64,000 nt of DNA from Acinetobacter sp. ANC 3813 (GCF_002135435.1 NZ_NEGK01000011.1:62001-126000), one strand, 5' to 3'. Counted from the first letter of the stretch, positions 9,427 through 19,229 are shown. Numbers and translations are program-made. The notes: generated by a model from the letters alone, not told the origin.

Positions 9427-10335
9427 ATGCAATCGCTTTGGCTGATCTTTCAGCTGTTATTCTGCCTGTTCTTAGGTTTTATACTTGCCCGCCGTTTGCC
9501 GGCAAAACTCGAACAATTCGGCTTTAAAATCTTACCGTACTTCACCTATATTCTATTAATTGCTATTGCGATTGAATTTTCTCAGACATTGCACAGTATC
9601 AGCAGTCCTGCGCAAATTCTCACAACCGCGGTCAGTATCGCATTCGCGACTTCATTTGGGGCATTCATCTGCTGTTATGTACTATTCAAAGCCATTGGCT
9701 ATCAACCCATGCAAGGTAAAGTTTCTGCAGATCTGCTGCTGAGTTCTTTGCTGAATATCAGTTACGCATTTTTCGCGCTTGCTTTCGGCTATGGAATTGC
9801 GGAAGTCTTCAATTATTTTGATACTGCCCTGCATGTCAGCACATGGAATTTGCTGCTGATCTTTATGTTTTTAATTGGCCTTGATTTAGCATATTCACCA
9901 TTAGACCGCTCATGGTTGAATTGGAAAATCTTATTGGTGCCTATCGCCTGCATTATTGGTTCTATTTTAGGGGCAATAGCCATTTCATTTATATTGAGCG
10001 ACATGCACATCAAAGACCTGATCATGCTTTCACAAGGTTATGGCTTTTACTCAATGACTGGTATTGTCGTCACAGAATTGAAAAATGCGCATCTAGGCAG
10101 TATTGCCCTGATTAATGACCTATTTAGGGAAATTTTCTCTATTGTGTTTATGTATCTCATTGGCTGGCGCTATCCGCGCTCTGCAATATCCGCTGCCGGA
10201 GCAACTGCCATGGATGTCACTTTACCTATGGTTAAGCAAGCTTGCGGCAACGATTTTATTCCGCATGCCATGGTCAGCGGTTTTGTACTTTCGGTCCTAG
10301 CACCAATTGCGATCAGTGTATTAGCTGCCCTGTAA
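9427..10335 (+). CDS. lysO: LysO (YbjE) family lysine exporter
   Basis: The 302-residue protein is almost entirely hydrophobic, with about eight transmembrane segments. It has the LysO family landmarks: GYGFYSMTGIVVTELK near residue 203, LINDLFREIFSI near 225, a GATAMDVTLP motif near 258, and a final VSGFVLSVLAPIAI segment. LysO of E. coli exports L-lysine and its toxic analogue thialysine across the inner membrane. It follows the monooxygenase gene by 50 bases on the same strand with a hairpin between them, and converges on pyrF. The start codon lacks a clear ribosome binding site. Family call is firm; lysine as substrate is by homology only. Confidence 0.85.
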   Translation: MQSLWLIFQLLFCLFLGFILARRLPAKLEQFGFKILPYFTYILLIAIAIEFSQTLHSISSPAQILTTAVSIAFATSFGAFICCYVLFKAIGYQPMQGKVSADLLLSSLLNISYAFFALAFGYGIAEVFNYFDTALHVSTWNLLLIFMFLIGLDLAYSPLDRSWLNWKILLVPIACIIGSILGAIAISFILSDMHIKDLIMLSQGYGFYSMTGIVVTELKNAHLGSIALINDLFREIFSIVFMYLIGWRYPRSAISAAGATAMDVTLPMVKQACGNDFIPHAMVSGFVLSVLAPIAISVLAAL

Positions 10336-10364
10336 ATAACCATGCCAATCTAATTCCTTAAATA

Positions 10365-10392
10365 AAAAAGCCTTTCGAATGAAAGGCTTTTT
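10365..10392. terminator. Bidirectional terminator between lysO and pyrF
   Basis: AAAAAGCCTTTC and GAAAGGCTTTTT form a perfect 12-bp stem around a four-base loop between two convergent genes. It has a T run in both directions. Confidence 0.9.
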
Positions 10393-10417
10393 ACTCTATT
10401 TCAGCAATCTCGTGTTA

Positions 10418-11098
10418 TTACAGTGTTACTAAAATATCACTTAACATTTGACGTGGATTATCTGACTGAGTAATTGGACGGCCAATCACCAAATGTGTTG
10501 CACCATCCAGCATTGCTTGTTTTGGTGTCACAATACGCTTTTGATCATCTGCGCTTGAACCTTCAGGACGGATACCCGGAGTGACTAAAGAAAATTCATT
10601 TCCTAATGCTTCACGCAGCATTTTAGCTTCCTGAGCAGAACATACTACACCATCTAAACCGCTGTCTTTTGTTAAAGCTGCCAGTCGTTTCACATGTTCA
10701 AATGGCTCAGCATCTATACCAATATCGCGTAAATCTTCACGCCCCATAGAAGTCAAAACAGTTACAGCGATCAATTGCGTTTTATAATTGCCCGCTTTTA
10801 AACGCTCTACACAGGTTTCCATCATTTTACGGCCGCCAGATGCATGCACATTGACCATCCACACACCCAGATCTGATGCAGCGCATACAGCCTGTGCTGT
10901 TGTATTTGGAATATCATGAAATTTTAAATCAAGAAAAACTTCAAAACCCTGAGCATGCAGAGCTTTAACCACAGATGGGCCTTCATGGGTAAATAGCTCT
11001 TTACCAACCTTAACTCGACATAATTCAGGGTCTAACTGCTCTGCTATTTTTAACGCGTCAAATTGGCTTTTAGCATCTAATGCAACAATGATACTCAA
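10418..11098 (-). CDS. pyrF: Orotidine 5'-phosphate decarboxylase
   Basis: This 226-residue TIM-barrel enzyme converts OMP to UMP, the last step of de novo pyrimidine synthesis. The active-site motif [10 protein letters not shown] (residues 57-66) is intact, and the phosphate-binding end TPGIRPEG near 178 and VIGRPIT near 208 are present. The frame starts with TTG at 11096-11098, preceded by AAGGGTAG at a workable distance. The protein would lose its first beta strand if a downstream ATG were used, so TTG is the likely start. It converges on lysO and follows the lapA terminator. Confidence 0.95.
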   Translation of the reverse strand: MSIIVALDAKSQFDALKIAEQLDPELCRVKVGKELFTHEGPSVVKALHAQGFEVFLDLKFHDIPNTTAQAVCAASDLGVWMVNVHASGGRKMMETCVERLKAGNYKTQLIAVTVLTSMGREDLRDIGIDAEPFEHVKRLAALTKDSGLDGVVCSAQEAKMLREALGNEFSLVTPGIRPEGSSADDQKRIVTPKQAMLDGATHLVIGRPITQSDNPRQMLSDILVTL

Positions 11099-11210
11099 GA
11101 GACTACCCTTTCAAACAGACAAAAAGAAAGCTCATTATAGTGGGTATCCCTGCGCACACAAAGAACAAAAAGCAAGTTCGTATGAATTGCTCTTACTTCG
11201 CGGCATAAAA

Positions 11211-11240
11211 AAACACTCTAAACTTTCATTTAGAGTGTTT
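11211..11240 (-). terminator. Terminator of the rpsA-ihfB-lapA unit
   Basis: AAACACTCTAAA (11211-11222) pairs with TTTAGAGTGTTT (11229-11240) around a six-base loop. On the minus strand it follows the lapA stop and runs into a T-rich stretch before pyrF. Confidence 0.8.
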
Positions 11241-11292
11241 AAATATAACTGCATTTAAAATCTGCGCTTAAACACAGATTAAAAAAACGAGA

Positions 11293-11658
11293 TTATAATG
11301 AATTTGTTTTTTGTTCGTCTGGATGGATATCCAAGACTGTTTTTTCATGTCTTGTATGCGCCGCAGCTTCAGCAGCAGCCAATTGTGCTGATTGAATTTG
11401 CTCTTTACGCAAACGTTCGATATCTTTGCGTAAACGCTTAATTTCCCAACTGTTCTGAAAAACACGGAAGATTTGAACACCAAGCAGCAGCCCAAGCACA
11501 ATACCCAAAGATAAAGTCAGCAAAAGCAATAAGCCTAAACGCATTGCAGGCACTTGTGTGAAAAGCAAATCGACCGAAAGTTCAGTTCCATTTTGAAGCA
11601 CTAAAAATAATGCATAACCAAAAAGAACAATGAGCAATATAGTTAAGACGTAACGCAT
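11293..11658 (-). CDS. LapA domain-containing (DUF1049) inner-membrane protein
   Basis: The 121-residue protein has two N-terminal transmembrane segments (residues about 3-20 and 40-62) separated by a short loop containing LSVDLLF. A cytoplasmic tail rich in Arg, Glu and Lys (about residues 68-110) is likely coiled-coil. This is the layout of LapA (YciS), which in E. coli works with LapB in controlling LpxC and lipopolysaccharide assembly. LapB usually follows, but here the gene is followed by a terminator and pyrF, so lapB must lie elsewhere if present. It sits 17 bases after ihfB, as in pseudomonads. Confidence 0.8.
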   Translation of the reverse strand: MRYVLTILLIVLFGYALFLVLQNGTELSVDLLFTQVPAMRLGLLLLLTLSLGIVLGLLLGVQIFRVFQNSWEIKRLRKDIERLRKEQIQSAQLAAAEAAAHTRHEKTVLDIHPDEQKTNSL

Positions 11659-11675
11659 AAATACCCCTTAGAATC

Positions 11676-11981
11676 TTAGTTCGCTGCAGATTCATTCACT
11701 GCATCACGCAGTGCTTTACCTGGTTTGAAATGCGGTACAGCTTTAGCTGCAACTTCAACTGATCTGCCAGTCTTTGGATTGCGGCCTACGCGCGGCTCAC
11801 GGTGATGCAGTGCAAAACTGCCAAAACCACGAATTTCGATACGGTTATCTGTTGATAGCGCTTCGATCATTTGATCAATCATAATCTTAACGGCTTCTTC
11901 AACCAGCGGCTCAGCTAAGTGCGGGTTTTTAAGAGAAATACGCTCTATTAAGTCTGACTTATTAAGTGCTTCCGTAGTCAT
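11676..11981 (-). CDS. ihfB: Integration host factor subunit beta
   Basis: The 101-residue DNA-bending protein has the complete HU/IHF fold. The signature stretch runs from GFGSF near residue 51 through the beta arm, with the Arg-Asn-Pro tip [11 protein letters not shown] (66-76), to the C-terminal helix beginning VPHFKPGK. It pairs with IHF-alpha to bend DNA at specific sites in transcription, recombination and replication. It lies between rpsA and a lapA-like gene, the common gammaproteobacterial order. A hairpin separates it from rpsA, so it probably also has its own promoter. Confidence 0.96.
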   Translation of the reverse strand: MTTEALNKSDLIERISLKNPHLAEPLVEEAVKIMIDQMIEALSTDNRIEIRGFGSFALHHREPRVGRNPKTGRSVEVAAKAVPHFKPGKALRDAVNESAAN

Positions 11982-12046
11982 CTGCGACCTCTTTAATTAT
12001 CAAGCTACTTGGAATCTATTTCCAGATAATAACCTGTTTAAATACA

Positions 12047-12084
12047 AAACGGTAGCGTAATAATGACTTACTACGCTACCGTTT
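12047..12084 (-). terminator. Long hairpin between rpsA and ihfB
   Basis: AAACGGTAGCGTA (12047-12059) pairs perfectly with TACGCTACCGTTT (12072-12084) around a 12-base loop. Read on the minus strand it is followed by TTTTGTATTT, so it can act as an intrinsic terminator or attenuator after rpsA. Confidence 0.75.
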
Positions 12085-12143
12085 ACAGTAATTGTGTAAA
12101 AAGTATTATTAACTTACATTAACAATACAATTCAAACACTTAC

Positions 12144-13820
12144 TTAGTGGTTCATTTGAGCTTTGATCAAATCACCAATAGTCTTAGGACCATTTTCTTG
12201 ACCAGCTGCTACTTGACGTAAGTTAGCTACAGCTTCTTTCTCTTCAGCTTCGTCTTTCGCTTTGATAGACAAGTTGATAGAGCGAGATTTACGGTCTACG
12301 TTGATGATTTTCGCTTCAACTTCTTGACCAACTTCTAAGAATTTAGTTGCATCTTCAACGCGGTCGCGGTTGATTTCAGATGCTTTCAAAGAAGCTTCAA
12401 CTTCGTCAGCTAACTTAATAGTAGCGCCTTTAGCGTCAACTGCAGTTACTGTGCCTTTAACCAACGCACCGCGTTCGTTAGTAGCTAAGAAGTCATTGAA
12501 CGGATCGCTGTTCAATTGCTTGATGCCAAGGCTGATACGGTTGCCTTCAGCGTCAACTGAAAGGATAACCGCTTCAACTGTATCACCTTTCTTGTAACGG
12601 CGGATAGCGTCTTCGCCTTGCTCGTTCCAAGAAATGTCAGACAAGTGAACTAGGCCGTCGATGCCGCCTGGTAAACCGATGAAGATACCGAAGTCAGTGA
12701 TAGATTTGATCGTACCAGAAACTTTTTCGCCTTTGTCGTGGTCTTTAGCAAACTCTTCCCATGGGTTAGCACGAGTTTGTTTGATACCAAGAGAAATACG
12801 ACGGCGTTCTTCGTCAACTTCAAGAACCATAACATCAACTTCGTCACCAATCTGAACAACTTTAGATGGGTGGATGTTTTTGTTAGTGTGATCCATTTCA
12901 GAAACGTGTACTAAACCTTCAACGCCTTCAGCGATTTCTGCGAAACAGCCGTAGTCAGTTAGGTTAGTTACGCGAGCTTTAACGATAGAACCTTTAGGGT
13001 AACGGTTCATGATCGCTAACCATGGATCTTCACCAAGTTGTTTAAGACCTAGTGATACACGGTTACGCTCTTTGTCAAATTTAAGTACTTTAACAGTAAC
13101 TTCTTGACCAACTTCAACAACTTCAGATGGGTGCTTGATGCGTTTCCAAGCCATATCTGTGATGTGAAGAAGACCATCAATACCGCCAAGGTCAACAAAT
13201 GCGCCGTAGTCAGTAAGGTTTTTGATTGTACCAGTAACTGTTTGACCTTCTTCAAGCTGAGCAAGAAGAGCTTCACGGTCAGCTGAAGATTCAGCTTCCA
13301 TTACAGCGCGGCGAGAAACAACTACGTTGTTACGTTTAGCATCAAGTTTGATAACTTTGAATTCTAACTCTTTGCCTTCAAGGTGAGTTGTGTCACGGAT
13401 AGGACGAGTGTCTACCAAAGAACCTGGCAAGAACGCACGTACTGGACCGATGTCAACAGTGAAACCGCCTTTAACTTTACCAGAGATAACACCAGTAACG
13501 ATTTCGCCGTCTTCAAAGATTTTTTCAAGTTTAGTCCAAGTCTCAGCGCGTTTAGCTTTTTCGCGAGAAAGAACTGTTTGACCCATGCCGTTGTCAAGCG
13601 CTTCAACAACTACGTCTACAGTGTCGCCAACTTGAACTTCAAGTTCACGCTGTTCGTTAAGGAATTCAGCGCGGTCAACGATACCTTCAGATTTAAGGCC
13701 AGTGTCAACAGTAACCCAGTCAGAGTCGATGTTTACTACAACGCCTTGGATGACAGCACCCTTCTCAACGTTGAGGTTTAATTCGCTTTCTTCAAAGAGG
13801 GCTGCAAAAGATTCGGTCAT
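12144..13820 (-). CDS. rpsA: 30S ribosomal protein S1
   Basis: The 558-residue protein consists of six S1 RNA-binding repeats, visible as recurring [17 protein letters not shown] and RISLGIKQ segments at roughly 90-residue spacing. The first two repeats (about residues 20-170) are the more divergent ribosome-binding ones. S1 captures mRNA on the 30S subunit and helps unfold structured or weak translation starts. Length matches E. coli S1 (557). It lies downstream of cmk and upstream of ihfB, the classic order. Strong codon bias of a highly expressed gene is evident in its uniform codon choice. Confidence 0.97.
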   Translation of the reverse strand: MTESFAALFEESELNLNVEKGAVIQGVVVNIDSDWVTVDTGLKSEGIVDRAEFLNEQRELEVQVGDTVDVVVEALDNGMGQTVLSREKAKRAETWTKLEKIFEDGEIVTGVISGKVKGGFTVDIGPVRAFLPGSLVDTRPIRDTTHLEGKELEFKVIKLDAKRNNVVVSRRAVMEAESSADREALLAQLEEGQTVTGTIKNLTDYGAFVDLGGIDGLLHITDMAWKRIKHPSEVVEVGQEVTVKVLKFDKERNRVSLGLKQLGEDPWLAIMNRYPKGSIVKARVTNLTDYGCFAEIAEGVEGLVHVSEMDHTNKNIHPSKVVQIGDEVDVMVLEVDEERRRISLGIKQTRANPWEEFAKDHDKGEKVSGTIKSITDFGIFIGLPGGIDGLVHLSDISWNEQGEDAIRRYKKGDTVEAVILSVDAEGNRISLGIKQLNSDPFNDFLATNERGALVKGTVTAVDAKGATIKLADEVEASLKASEINRDRVEDATKFLEVGQEVEAKIINVDRKSRSINLSIKAKDEAEEKEAVANLRQVAAGQENGPKTIGDLIKAQMNH

Positions 13821-13927
13821 GATATTTCCGATAAAGTCAGCGGTCTTGGATCAGACAAGGCCGGTTCAATTAAGCGTCTACATAGTCCATATAAAACTGA
13901 TCAAGCTATGCTTCTGCTGATAAATAT

Positions 13928-14626
13928 TTAGTTTGCTAATTGCTGTTCGATATATGCAGTCATCAGATTGAATACTTCATCAATGTTCAAGGATGAACTG
14001 TCAATGATGTAAGCACCTTCTGCCGGCTTGAGTGGAGCAACTGCTCGCTCCATGTCTCGCTTATCTCGAGCTTCAATATTAGCTAAAATGTCGTTTATTT
14101 TAGCATCTAGCCCCATACCCTGCAACTGCTTTACTCTGCGCTCAGCGCGCGACTGGGCAGAAGCTGTCAGGTAAATCTTCGCTTGAGCATGCGGAAAGAT
14201 CGATGTAGCCATATCTCGGCCATCTGCAACCAATCCAGGCTCTTGCGCAAAAGCATGCTGACGGTCAATTAGCGCCGCTCTAAGTGCTGGAATTGCAGCC
14301 ACTTTTGAAGCAAATTCACCCACACGCTCTGTACGGATGGTTTGCGTCACATCTTCACCATCCAGCTGAACAAGAATTCCTGTTTCAGTTGTAACAAATT
14401 TTATGTCTAAATTTGCTGCAATTTCGGCGCATTTTGTCAATTCCGAATCCAGCTTTTCCAGCAAATTTAGATTGTGCAATGACAAACCCAGCAAACGGTA
14501 AAGCGCGCCGGAATCCAAAAGATGGAATTGATAATGCGCTGCCAGTTTTGCCGCTAATGTGCCTTTACCTGAACCGCTTGGACCATCAATTGTAATAATT
14601 TTTACTGTCATTGCCTTTTCCGCCAT
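13928..14626 (-). CDS. cmk: Cytidylate kinase
   Basis: This 232-residue P-loop kinase phosphorylates CMP and dCMP to the diphosphates. The Walker A motif GPSGSGKG is at residues 15-22, followed by the [10 protein letters not shown] nucleotide-binding segment, [13 protein letters not shown] near residue 132, and the lid region [10 protein letters not shown] near 155. It directly precedes rpsA on the same strand. Starts at 14626 and at an internal ATG (14611) are both possible; the latter gives [10 protein letters not shown], closer to the usual N-terminus. Confidence 0.94.
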   Translation of the reverse strand: MAEKAMTVKIITIDGPSGSGKGTLAAKLAAHYQFHLLDSGALYRLLGLSLHNLNLLEKLDSELTKCAEIAANLDIKFVTTETGILVQLDGEDVTQTIRTERVGEFASKVAAIPALRAALIDRQHAFAQEPGLVADGRDMATSIFPHAQAKIYLTASAQSRAERRVKQLQGMGLDAKINDILANIEARDKRDMERAVAPLKPAEGAYIIDSSSLNIDEVFNLMTAYIEQQLAN

Positions 14627-14629
14627 TAC

Positions 14630-15061
14630 CTATACAGTTTTTGCGAGTTTTGAAAAGCCCAGTTTAATCGCAGATTTAAGCTGTGCAAGCACTAATTTGC
14701 TGACAAATGGCGCTCTGGCCTGAAACTCGATGGTGTAAGTCACTAATGTTTTATTTTCAGCCTCTGGCTCAAATTCAATAATCCCCAAATGATGTTTCAC
14801 CAGTGGATTTTTAATAATCTTATATTCAATGCGCTGATTCGGAATCAACACAGTAATTTCTTCTTGAATTGGCTTTACTGGGCCCAAACCTAAGCGGCGT
14901 ACTGAACCCACCCCATCTGGGCGCTGTGGATCTGCAGAATCTTTTACGCGGACCACTTGAACAGGCGCAAATGCGACATTATAAGTTGCATGTTTAGACA
15001 GTAATTCGAAAACCTTTTCTACCGGTGCATTAAATTCTTTTTTGACTTGCATCGCGTTCAT
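14630..15061 (-). CDS. SRPBCC family (START-like) protein
   Basis: The 143-residue protein has the START/Bet v1-like pattern of polyketide cyclase or dehydrase type proteins. It begins with an N-terminal strand VKKEFNAPVEKVFELL, continues with VGSVRRLGLG and a hydrophobic C-terminal helix, and has the usual length. These proteins form a cavity that binds a hydrophobic ligand; the ligand here is unknown. It lies three bases from the cmk start and 55 bases from tadA, and may be co-transcribed. AAGGG upstream supports the ATG at 15061. Confidence 0.75.
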   Translation of the reverse strand: MNAMQVKKEFNAPVEKVFELLSKHATYNVAFAPVQVVRVKDSADPQRPDGVGSVRRLGLGPVKPIQEEITVLIPNQRIEYKIIKNPLVKHHLGIIEFEPEAENKTLVTYTIEFQARAPFVSKLVLAQLKSAIKLGFSKLAKTV

Positions 15062-15116
15062 AAAAATAACCCTTAGTTATTTGACAATTGATATTGTCAT
15101 TTTATTTTACCTGAAA

Positions 15117-15641
15117 TTATTCAGACTGATCTGTATTTTTCGTTTTTTCCAGTAATTTCATCTGCTTTTTTTGATCACGCCGCATCTTAAAAAAAGCGCT
15201 AAGCTGTGCAGAACATTGCTCTTGCAGACAGCCCTGTTCAAATTCAAACACATGATTGTAGTAACCACTTTGTAGCAACTGACGGGTACTAACTAAGGAA
15301 CCCGCTTTGGGCTCAATCGCGCCAAATACCACACGCTTAATACGCGCATGCACCAAAGCCCCTACACACATTGTGCAAGGCTCTAAAGTAACATATAGGG
15401 TTGCATCATCTGGAAGACGATAATTTTCAAGAGACTGGCAAGCTTGGCGAATGGCCTGAATTTCTGCATGTGCAGTAGGATCATTCAAGCGAATAGGCGC
15501 GTTATAGCCTGCGCCTATGATTTGATTATTACTGACAATAATGGCGCCAACAGGAATTTCGCCAAGTGACGCAGCAGATGCAGCCTGCTCAAAAGCCTGC
15601 TGCATCCAGTATTCATCGCTAAATTGTGTTTCTTCAAGCAT
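15117..15641 (-). CDS. tadA: tRNA-specific adenosine deaminase
   Basis: This 174-residue zinc deaminase converts adenosine 34 of tRNA-Arg(ACG) to inosine. The catalytic HAE motif with its proton-shuttling Glu is near residues 58-60, and the second zinc motif PCTMCVGA is near residues 88-95. The family segment GEIPVGAIIV is near residue 27. A Lys-rich C-terminal tail of about 20 residues extends past the core fold. It precedes the SRPBCC gene and follows the enoyl-CoA hydratase family gene by 15 bases. Confidence 0.95.
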   Translation of the reverse strand: MLEETQFSDEYWMQQAFEQAASAASLGEIPVGAIIVSNNQIIGAGYNAPIRLNDPTAHAEIQAIRQACQSLENYRLPDDATLYVTLEPCTMCVGALVHARIKRVVFGAIEPKAGSLVSTRQLLQSGYYNHVFEFEQGCLQEQCSAQLSAFFKMRRDQKKQMKLLEKTKNTDQSE

Positions 15642-15656
15642 GTATTTAATAATTGT

Positions 15657-16781
15657 TTAGTCAATCACTGAATATTGCTTTAACAGCGCATTCCAGCTTT
15701 CAATATTGGTCACAGGAGGATTGCTGCCTAAAATGCCTTTAAGCGACATATCAGCGCCTGCTTTCCACTCTGGCGATAAATCTTTATCCACTAAACGTGC
15801 ACGGACACCTTCCACAAAATCAGGGTGGCGGATTTTCCAATCTGAAATTTGGGTTTCAAGTTCAAAAACTTCATTCCACGAATGAACTTTCTTACCCCAC
15901 TGCCAGAGCAGCCATGTCAATGCAGCTGTCGCTGGAGAACCTTTCTGCAGGTTTTCACTTGCTTGGCGCAACCAATCACTGCGTGCATCGCTTAGCCCAA
16001 TAATCGACTCATAATCATGCTCAAAATGTACGCCGCGGCACACGCTTTGAATCACATCAAGAGAGTTTTGCAGCGGTCCAGGCCCAACAGGACGGTGCAT
16101 GCTGTTTAAGGTATCATCGATTGCTCGGAAATCGCCTGCTGGATAATGTTCCCAATCAATATTGATCACTTTATCTAAAACACTGTCACGCTGTGCATCA
16201 CAAATATGCGTGGCCCAGCCAATACCGTAAGCGCCGGCAGCTGTCATAATTGAGCCCGTCAGCCCTGTAAACAGGCCAATTGCGCCACGGTCCGCCAAGA
16301 AGCGTGTAGCGCCGACATCTGGATAAAGGCCAATGTTAATTTCCGGCATAGCTAGACGTGAATATGGAGTCACCAAACGGAATGGCGCTGCCATGAACAG
16401 ACCCAGACCGCCGCCCATCACATAACCCTCACCCCAGACTAAAACTGGCTTGGCGTAGTTATGAAGCAACAGATCTAAAGCATATTCCTGCTCAAAGAAT
16501 TTATTGGCTGTTTCAACCTCGTCATTGATCACCAGCTGACGCAGCTTTCGTACATCACCGCCTGCGCAAAATGCTTTAGGGGTTGTTGAGTCCAGCCAAA
16601 TGGCTTTTACGCTGTCATCGGTATGAAAGTCCTGAAAGACTTCCAAAAGTGCCGAAGCAATGGATTCATCCAGTGCATGTAAAGATTTAGGACGGTTCAG
16701 GCGAACAATGCGCCAGCCGTTTTTCGCTTCTTCTACAATCAAATCCGGATGATAGTGTTTAGAAATGGGAGAATATGTCAT
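15657..16781 (-). CDS. Enoyl-CoA hydratase/isomerase family protein, probably 3-hydroxyisobutyryl-CoA hydrolase
   Basis: The 374-residue protein has the crotonase core with the oxyanion-hole segments [11 protein letters not shown] (near 65-75) and [16 protein letters not shown] (near 115-130), then [17 protein letters not shown]. The long C-terminal extension, with residues up to about 374, separates it from plain enoyl-CoA hydratases and fits 3-hydroxyisobutyryl-CoA hydrolases of valine breakdown. I chose ATG at 16779-16781, which overlaps the ung stop codon as ATGA. A farther upstream in-frame ATG at 16796 would lie inside ung. No other valine-pathway genes are next to it. Confidence 0.85.
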   Translation of the reverse strand: MTYSPISKHYHPDLIVEEAKNGWRIVRLNRPKSLHALDESIASALLEVFQDFHTDDSVKAIWLDSTTPKAFCAGGDVRKLRQLVINDEVETANKFFEQEYALDLLLHNYAKPVLVWGEGYVMGGGLGLFMAAPFRLVTPYSRLAMPEINIGLYPDVGATRFLADRGAIGLFTGLTGSIMTAAGAYGIGWATHICDAQRDSVLDKVINIDWEHYPAGDFRAIDDTLNSMHRPVGPGPLQNSLDVIQSVCRGVHFEHDYESIIGLSDARSDWLRQASENLQKGSPATAALTWLLWQWGKKVHSWNEVFELETQISDWKIRHPDFVEGVRARLVDKDLSPEWKAGADMSLKGILGSNPPVTNIESWNALLKQYSVID

Positions 16782-17491
16782 GCGTCCAGCTGCCAATCTA
16801 TAGGCTCAATGCCATGTTGTTTAAGATAATTATTTGATTTTGAAAACACCTTGCAGCCAAAAAAACCGCCACGGTTGGCTGCCAATGGTGATGGATGAGC
16901 CGCTTTCAGCACCAAGTGCTTATTCGGATCAATCCGTTGCCCTTTACGCTGCGCATATGCACCCCAAAGGATAAATACAATATGCTCGCACTGCTCATTC
17001 AGTACATCAATCACTTGATCGGTAAAATCTTCCCAGCCTTTTTTCTGATGTGATGTCGGCTGGCCTGCTTCTACAGTTAAAACAGCATTCAGCAGCAAAA
17101 CACCTTGTTCAGCCCAATGGGATAAATCACCATGTTTGGGAATCGCTAAACCCAGATCATTATGCAGTTCATGAAAAATATTACGTAAAGAAGGAGGCAA
17201 TGCAACCCCTTTCTGTACGGAAAAACTTAAACCATGCGCTTGATTAGGTCCATGATACGGATCTTGACCTAAAATCACCACTTTCACGTTTGGAATAGGA
17301 GTAGTGTTGAGCGCATTAAAAATTAAAGAATTGGGCGGATAAATGACTTTATCTGCATTTTTTTCCTCTACAAGAAAGTCTTTAAGCTTATCCATAGTTG
17401 GACTAAGCAAAAATTCACTTAATCCATATTTCCAACTGGCCTCAAGCTGCACCTTTTCTAGTTGCGCCTGCTGCTGTTCTGTTAAAGACAT
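16778..17491 (-). CDS. ung: Uracil-DNA glycosylase
   Basis: The 237-residue base-excision repair enzyme removes uracil from DNA. It carries the catalytic water-activating motif [18 protein letters not shown] (near residues 76-93, Asp in QDPYH) and the DNA-intercalation loop [10 protein letters not shown] near residue 199. Length is typical of family 1 UDGs. Its stop overlaps the start of the downstream crotonase-family gene (ATGA), so the two are translationally coupled. Confidence 0.97.
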   Translation of the reverse strand: MSLTEQQQAQLEKVQLEASWKYGLSEFLLSPTMDKLKDFLVEEKNADKVIYPPNSLIFNALNTTPIPNVKVVILGQDPYHGPNQAHGLSFSVQKGVALPPSLRNIFHELHNDLGLAIPKHGDLSHWAEQGVLLLNAVLTVEAGQPTSHQKKGWEDFTDQVIDVLNEQCEHIVFILWGAYAQRKGQRIDPNKHLVLKAAHPSPLAANRGGFFGCKVFSKSNNYLKQHGIEPIDWQLDA

Positions 17492-17536
17492 ACTTGCTAC
17501 CTAATTCCTTTTCTAGCCTATCATTGCATTGCTGCG

Positions 17537-18133
17537 TTAAAGTTTCACTTGTAAATCCACTTCTGGATTTTGAAATTTAATGCCGCGGATTAATTTATCA
17601 AACATTTCAGGATCAGCCCACTCGGCTTTCACCTGCTCTGAAAATTCAATTTGATCTAAACTTAAGAGACCCATCTGTTCATTTTCAATATCTTCAGCAA
17701 AGCTTTGCGCATAGCCCGTATCGGTTTCATGCACAATAACTGAATAAACCTCTACATCGCCTTCACCATTTTGCGTTTCGGTCGATGCCATGACTTGCTG
17801 CGCCAAGTAAAAGAAAATTCTTGAAAATTGCTCTGCTGACGGAGACACAGGCAAAGCCACCCAGCGTGCGCTGAAGTTTTTGCAAGCCTGAATATATTCC
17901 GCATTGTCCTGCTGCCAGAAACAGATTGCATGATCAAAACTGTCAAAAAGGTCTTTAATGACACCTTTGAGCAGTCCAAAATCGTAAACCATTTGACCAT
18001 GATCTAATTTCGAAGCTTTAAGCAATAGTTCAACTTTGTAACTGTGCCCATGAATTGAACGCTTACAGCGGTCTGACGTGCAGTTACGCACGATATGAGC
18101 ATTTTCAAACTTAAATAACTTACGAATTATCAT
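17537..18133 (-). CDS. 6-pyruvoyl-tetrahydropterin synthase/QueD family protein
   Basis: The 198-residue protein has the tunnelling-fold pterin synthase signature: FENAHIVRNC near residues 8-17, with the catalytic Cys and a zinc-binding His, followed by the HGHSYKVEL zinc motif near residues 29-37. It is longer than QueD of E. coli (about 120 residues). The extra length is an insertion and a C-terminal extension of about 50 residues rich in Glu and Asp. QueD makes 6-carboxy-tetrahydropterin for queuosine. Here no other queuosine genes adjoin, so the role is inferred from family only. Confidence 0.8.
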   Translation of the reverse strand: MIIRKLFKFENAHIVRNCTSDRCKRSIHGHSYKVELLLKASKLDHGQMVYDFGLLKGVIKDLFDSFDHAICFWQQDNAEYIQACKNFSARWVALPVSPSAEQFSRIFFYLAQQVMASTETQNGEGDVEVYSVIVHETDTGYAQSFAEDIENEQMGLLSLDQIEFSEQVKAEWADPEMFDKLIRGIKFQNPEVDLQVKL

Positions 18134-18254
18134 ATGCCGTAATTCAATTAAAACCTGTGAATTTATCGGGATTATAAAGCAAAACGAAATCCTTGAGCAT
18201 TAATTTTACAGTTCAATGCAATTGGTAAAATGCATGGCTTTTTTTATATACAGT

Positions 18255-19229
18255 TCAAAAAGGCGCCATACTGCGGTAAGCCACATAAACTTCTTTATCT
18301 TTTCTGACCAATTCTGAACTGAACTGCCGTTTACGCCCGCTGAGCTCAATCTCAATTTTGGCTTTGAAATAATTAGATTTCACACCCAATTGTTCCGCGG
18401 CAATGGCTTTATTTTCCACTGATACAGAACTGAAAGGCTCTATTTCCCATAACTCTGACACATTGTTAAATTGTTCTAAAGCCGCTTGCTTCTTATCCAG
18501 CACTTGCTGAACAGCTTCTGTATCGAGATGATCATCAATCGTGGCCAGTAAAAAAGCTGGCGCGGTATTTATATTTACTTTCGTATCATTGCTCGGCAAA
18601 GCGCTGACATAGGGTTCAATCAGCTGATATTTCCCCTCTTCAAAACCGCGGATCTGCTTAAGTTCTGCCGCGCTGTGAAACTTAGCATTTGGCGGCATGG
18701 AAGAGTTCTGCAAACCGCGGTAGAAACTCGATTCAGCTCCCATGGAGCCAGTTTGCTCATCATCTTCATCTTGCCAATCAATCACCGCTTCACTGAGCTG
18801 TGCAGGAAGCCCTGCTTTAACTAAAATTTTTTCAAACCATTTTTTAGCATTTTCATTAACCGCGCCTTCGGAAGTCAGCAAGCTATTTAAATTAAACTTG
18901 CCTGATTGATCTTCCAATATGCCAGACACATAGCCATCATCGACTGGAAATGCCGGCATAGGCTTAGCCCAATTTTCCTGCAAAGAATCCACATCACCAG
19001 CGTTTTTCGCATCATCTTTGAGCATTTCTGCAAAAAAAACTTCTGCGCTTTTGGCATACAGCAATGACTGGTTTTGGCGCATTAAATAGGCTGTGCCTTC
19101 TGCTGTATTACTTTGACGCTTAGCGATACTGGCTGCCAAAATCGTCGCCAATGCAACCATCACCAAGATCGTGAGTAAAGCGATTCCCTTTTGCTGTCGA
19201 ATTCCAAGCGGCGCTTTCATTAAAATCAT
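18255..19229 (-). CDS. gspK: Type II secretion system minor pseudopilin GspK
   Basis: This 324-residue protein has a type IV prepilin-like N-terminus with cleavage expected after Gly15 (QQKG/IALLTILVMVALA). As usual for GspK it lacks the Glu at position +5 of the mature protein, which fits its place at the pseudopilus tip. The large C-terminal domain contains a calcium-binding type region (VIDWQDEDDEQTG near residue 165) and a helix-hairpin-like part. It complexes with GspI and GspJ in the periplasm. Its start overlaps the gspJ stop (ATGA). It ends the gspH-I-J-K run. Confidence 0.93.
   Translation of the reverse strand: MILMKAPLGIRQQKGIALLTILVMVALATILAASIAKRQSNTAEGTAYLMRQNQSLLYAKSAEVFFAEMLKDDAKNAGDVDSLQENWAKPMPAFPVDDGYVSGILEDQSGKFNLNSLLTSEGAVNENAKKWFEKILVKAGLPAQLSEAVIDWQDEDDEQTGSMGAESSFYRGLQNSSMPPNAKFHSAAELKQIRGFEEGKYQLIEPYVSALPSNDTKVNINTAPAFLLATIDDHLDTEAVQQVLDKKQAALEQFNNVSELWEIEPFSSVSVENKAIAAEQLGVKSNYFKAKIEIELSGRKRQFSSELVRKDKEVYVAYRSMAPF

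Noticed and set aside
13383..13781. 132-codon frame antisense to rpsA
   Set aside because: The opposite strand encodes conserved S1 repeats; long shadow frames are expected from its strong codon bias.
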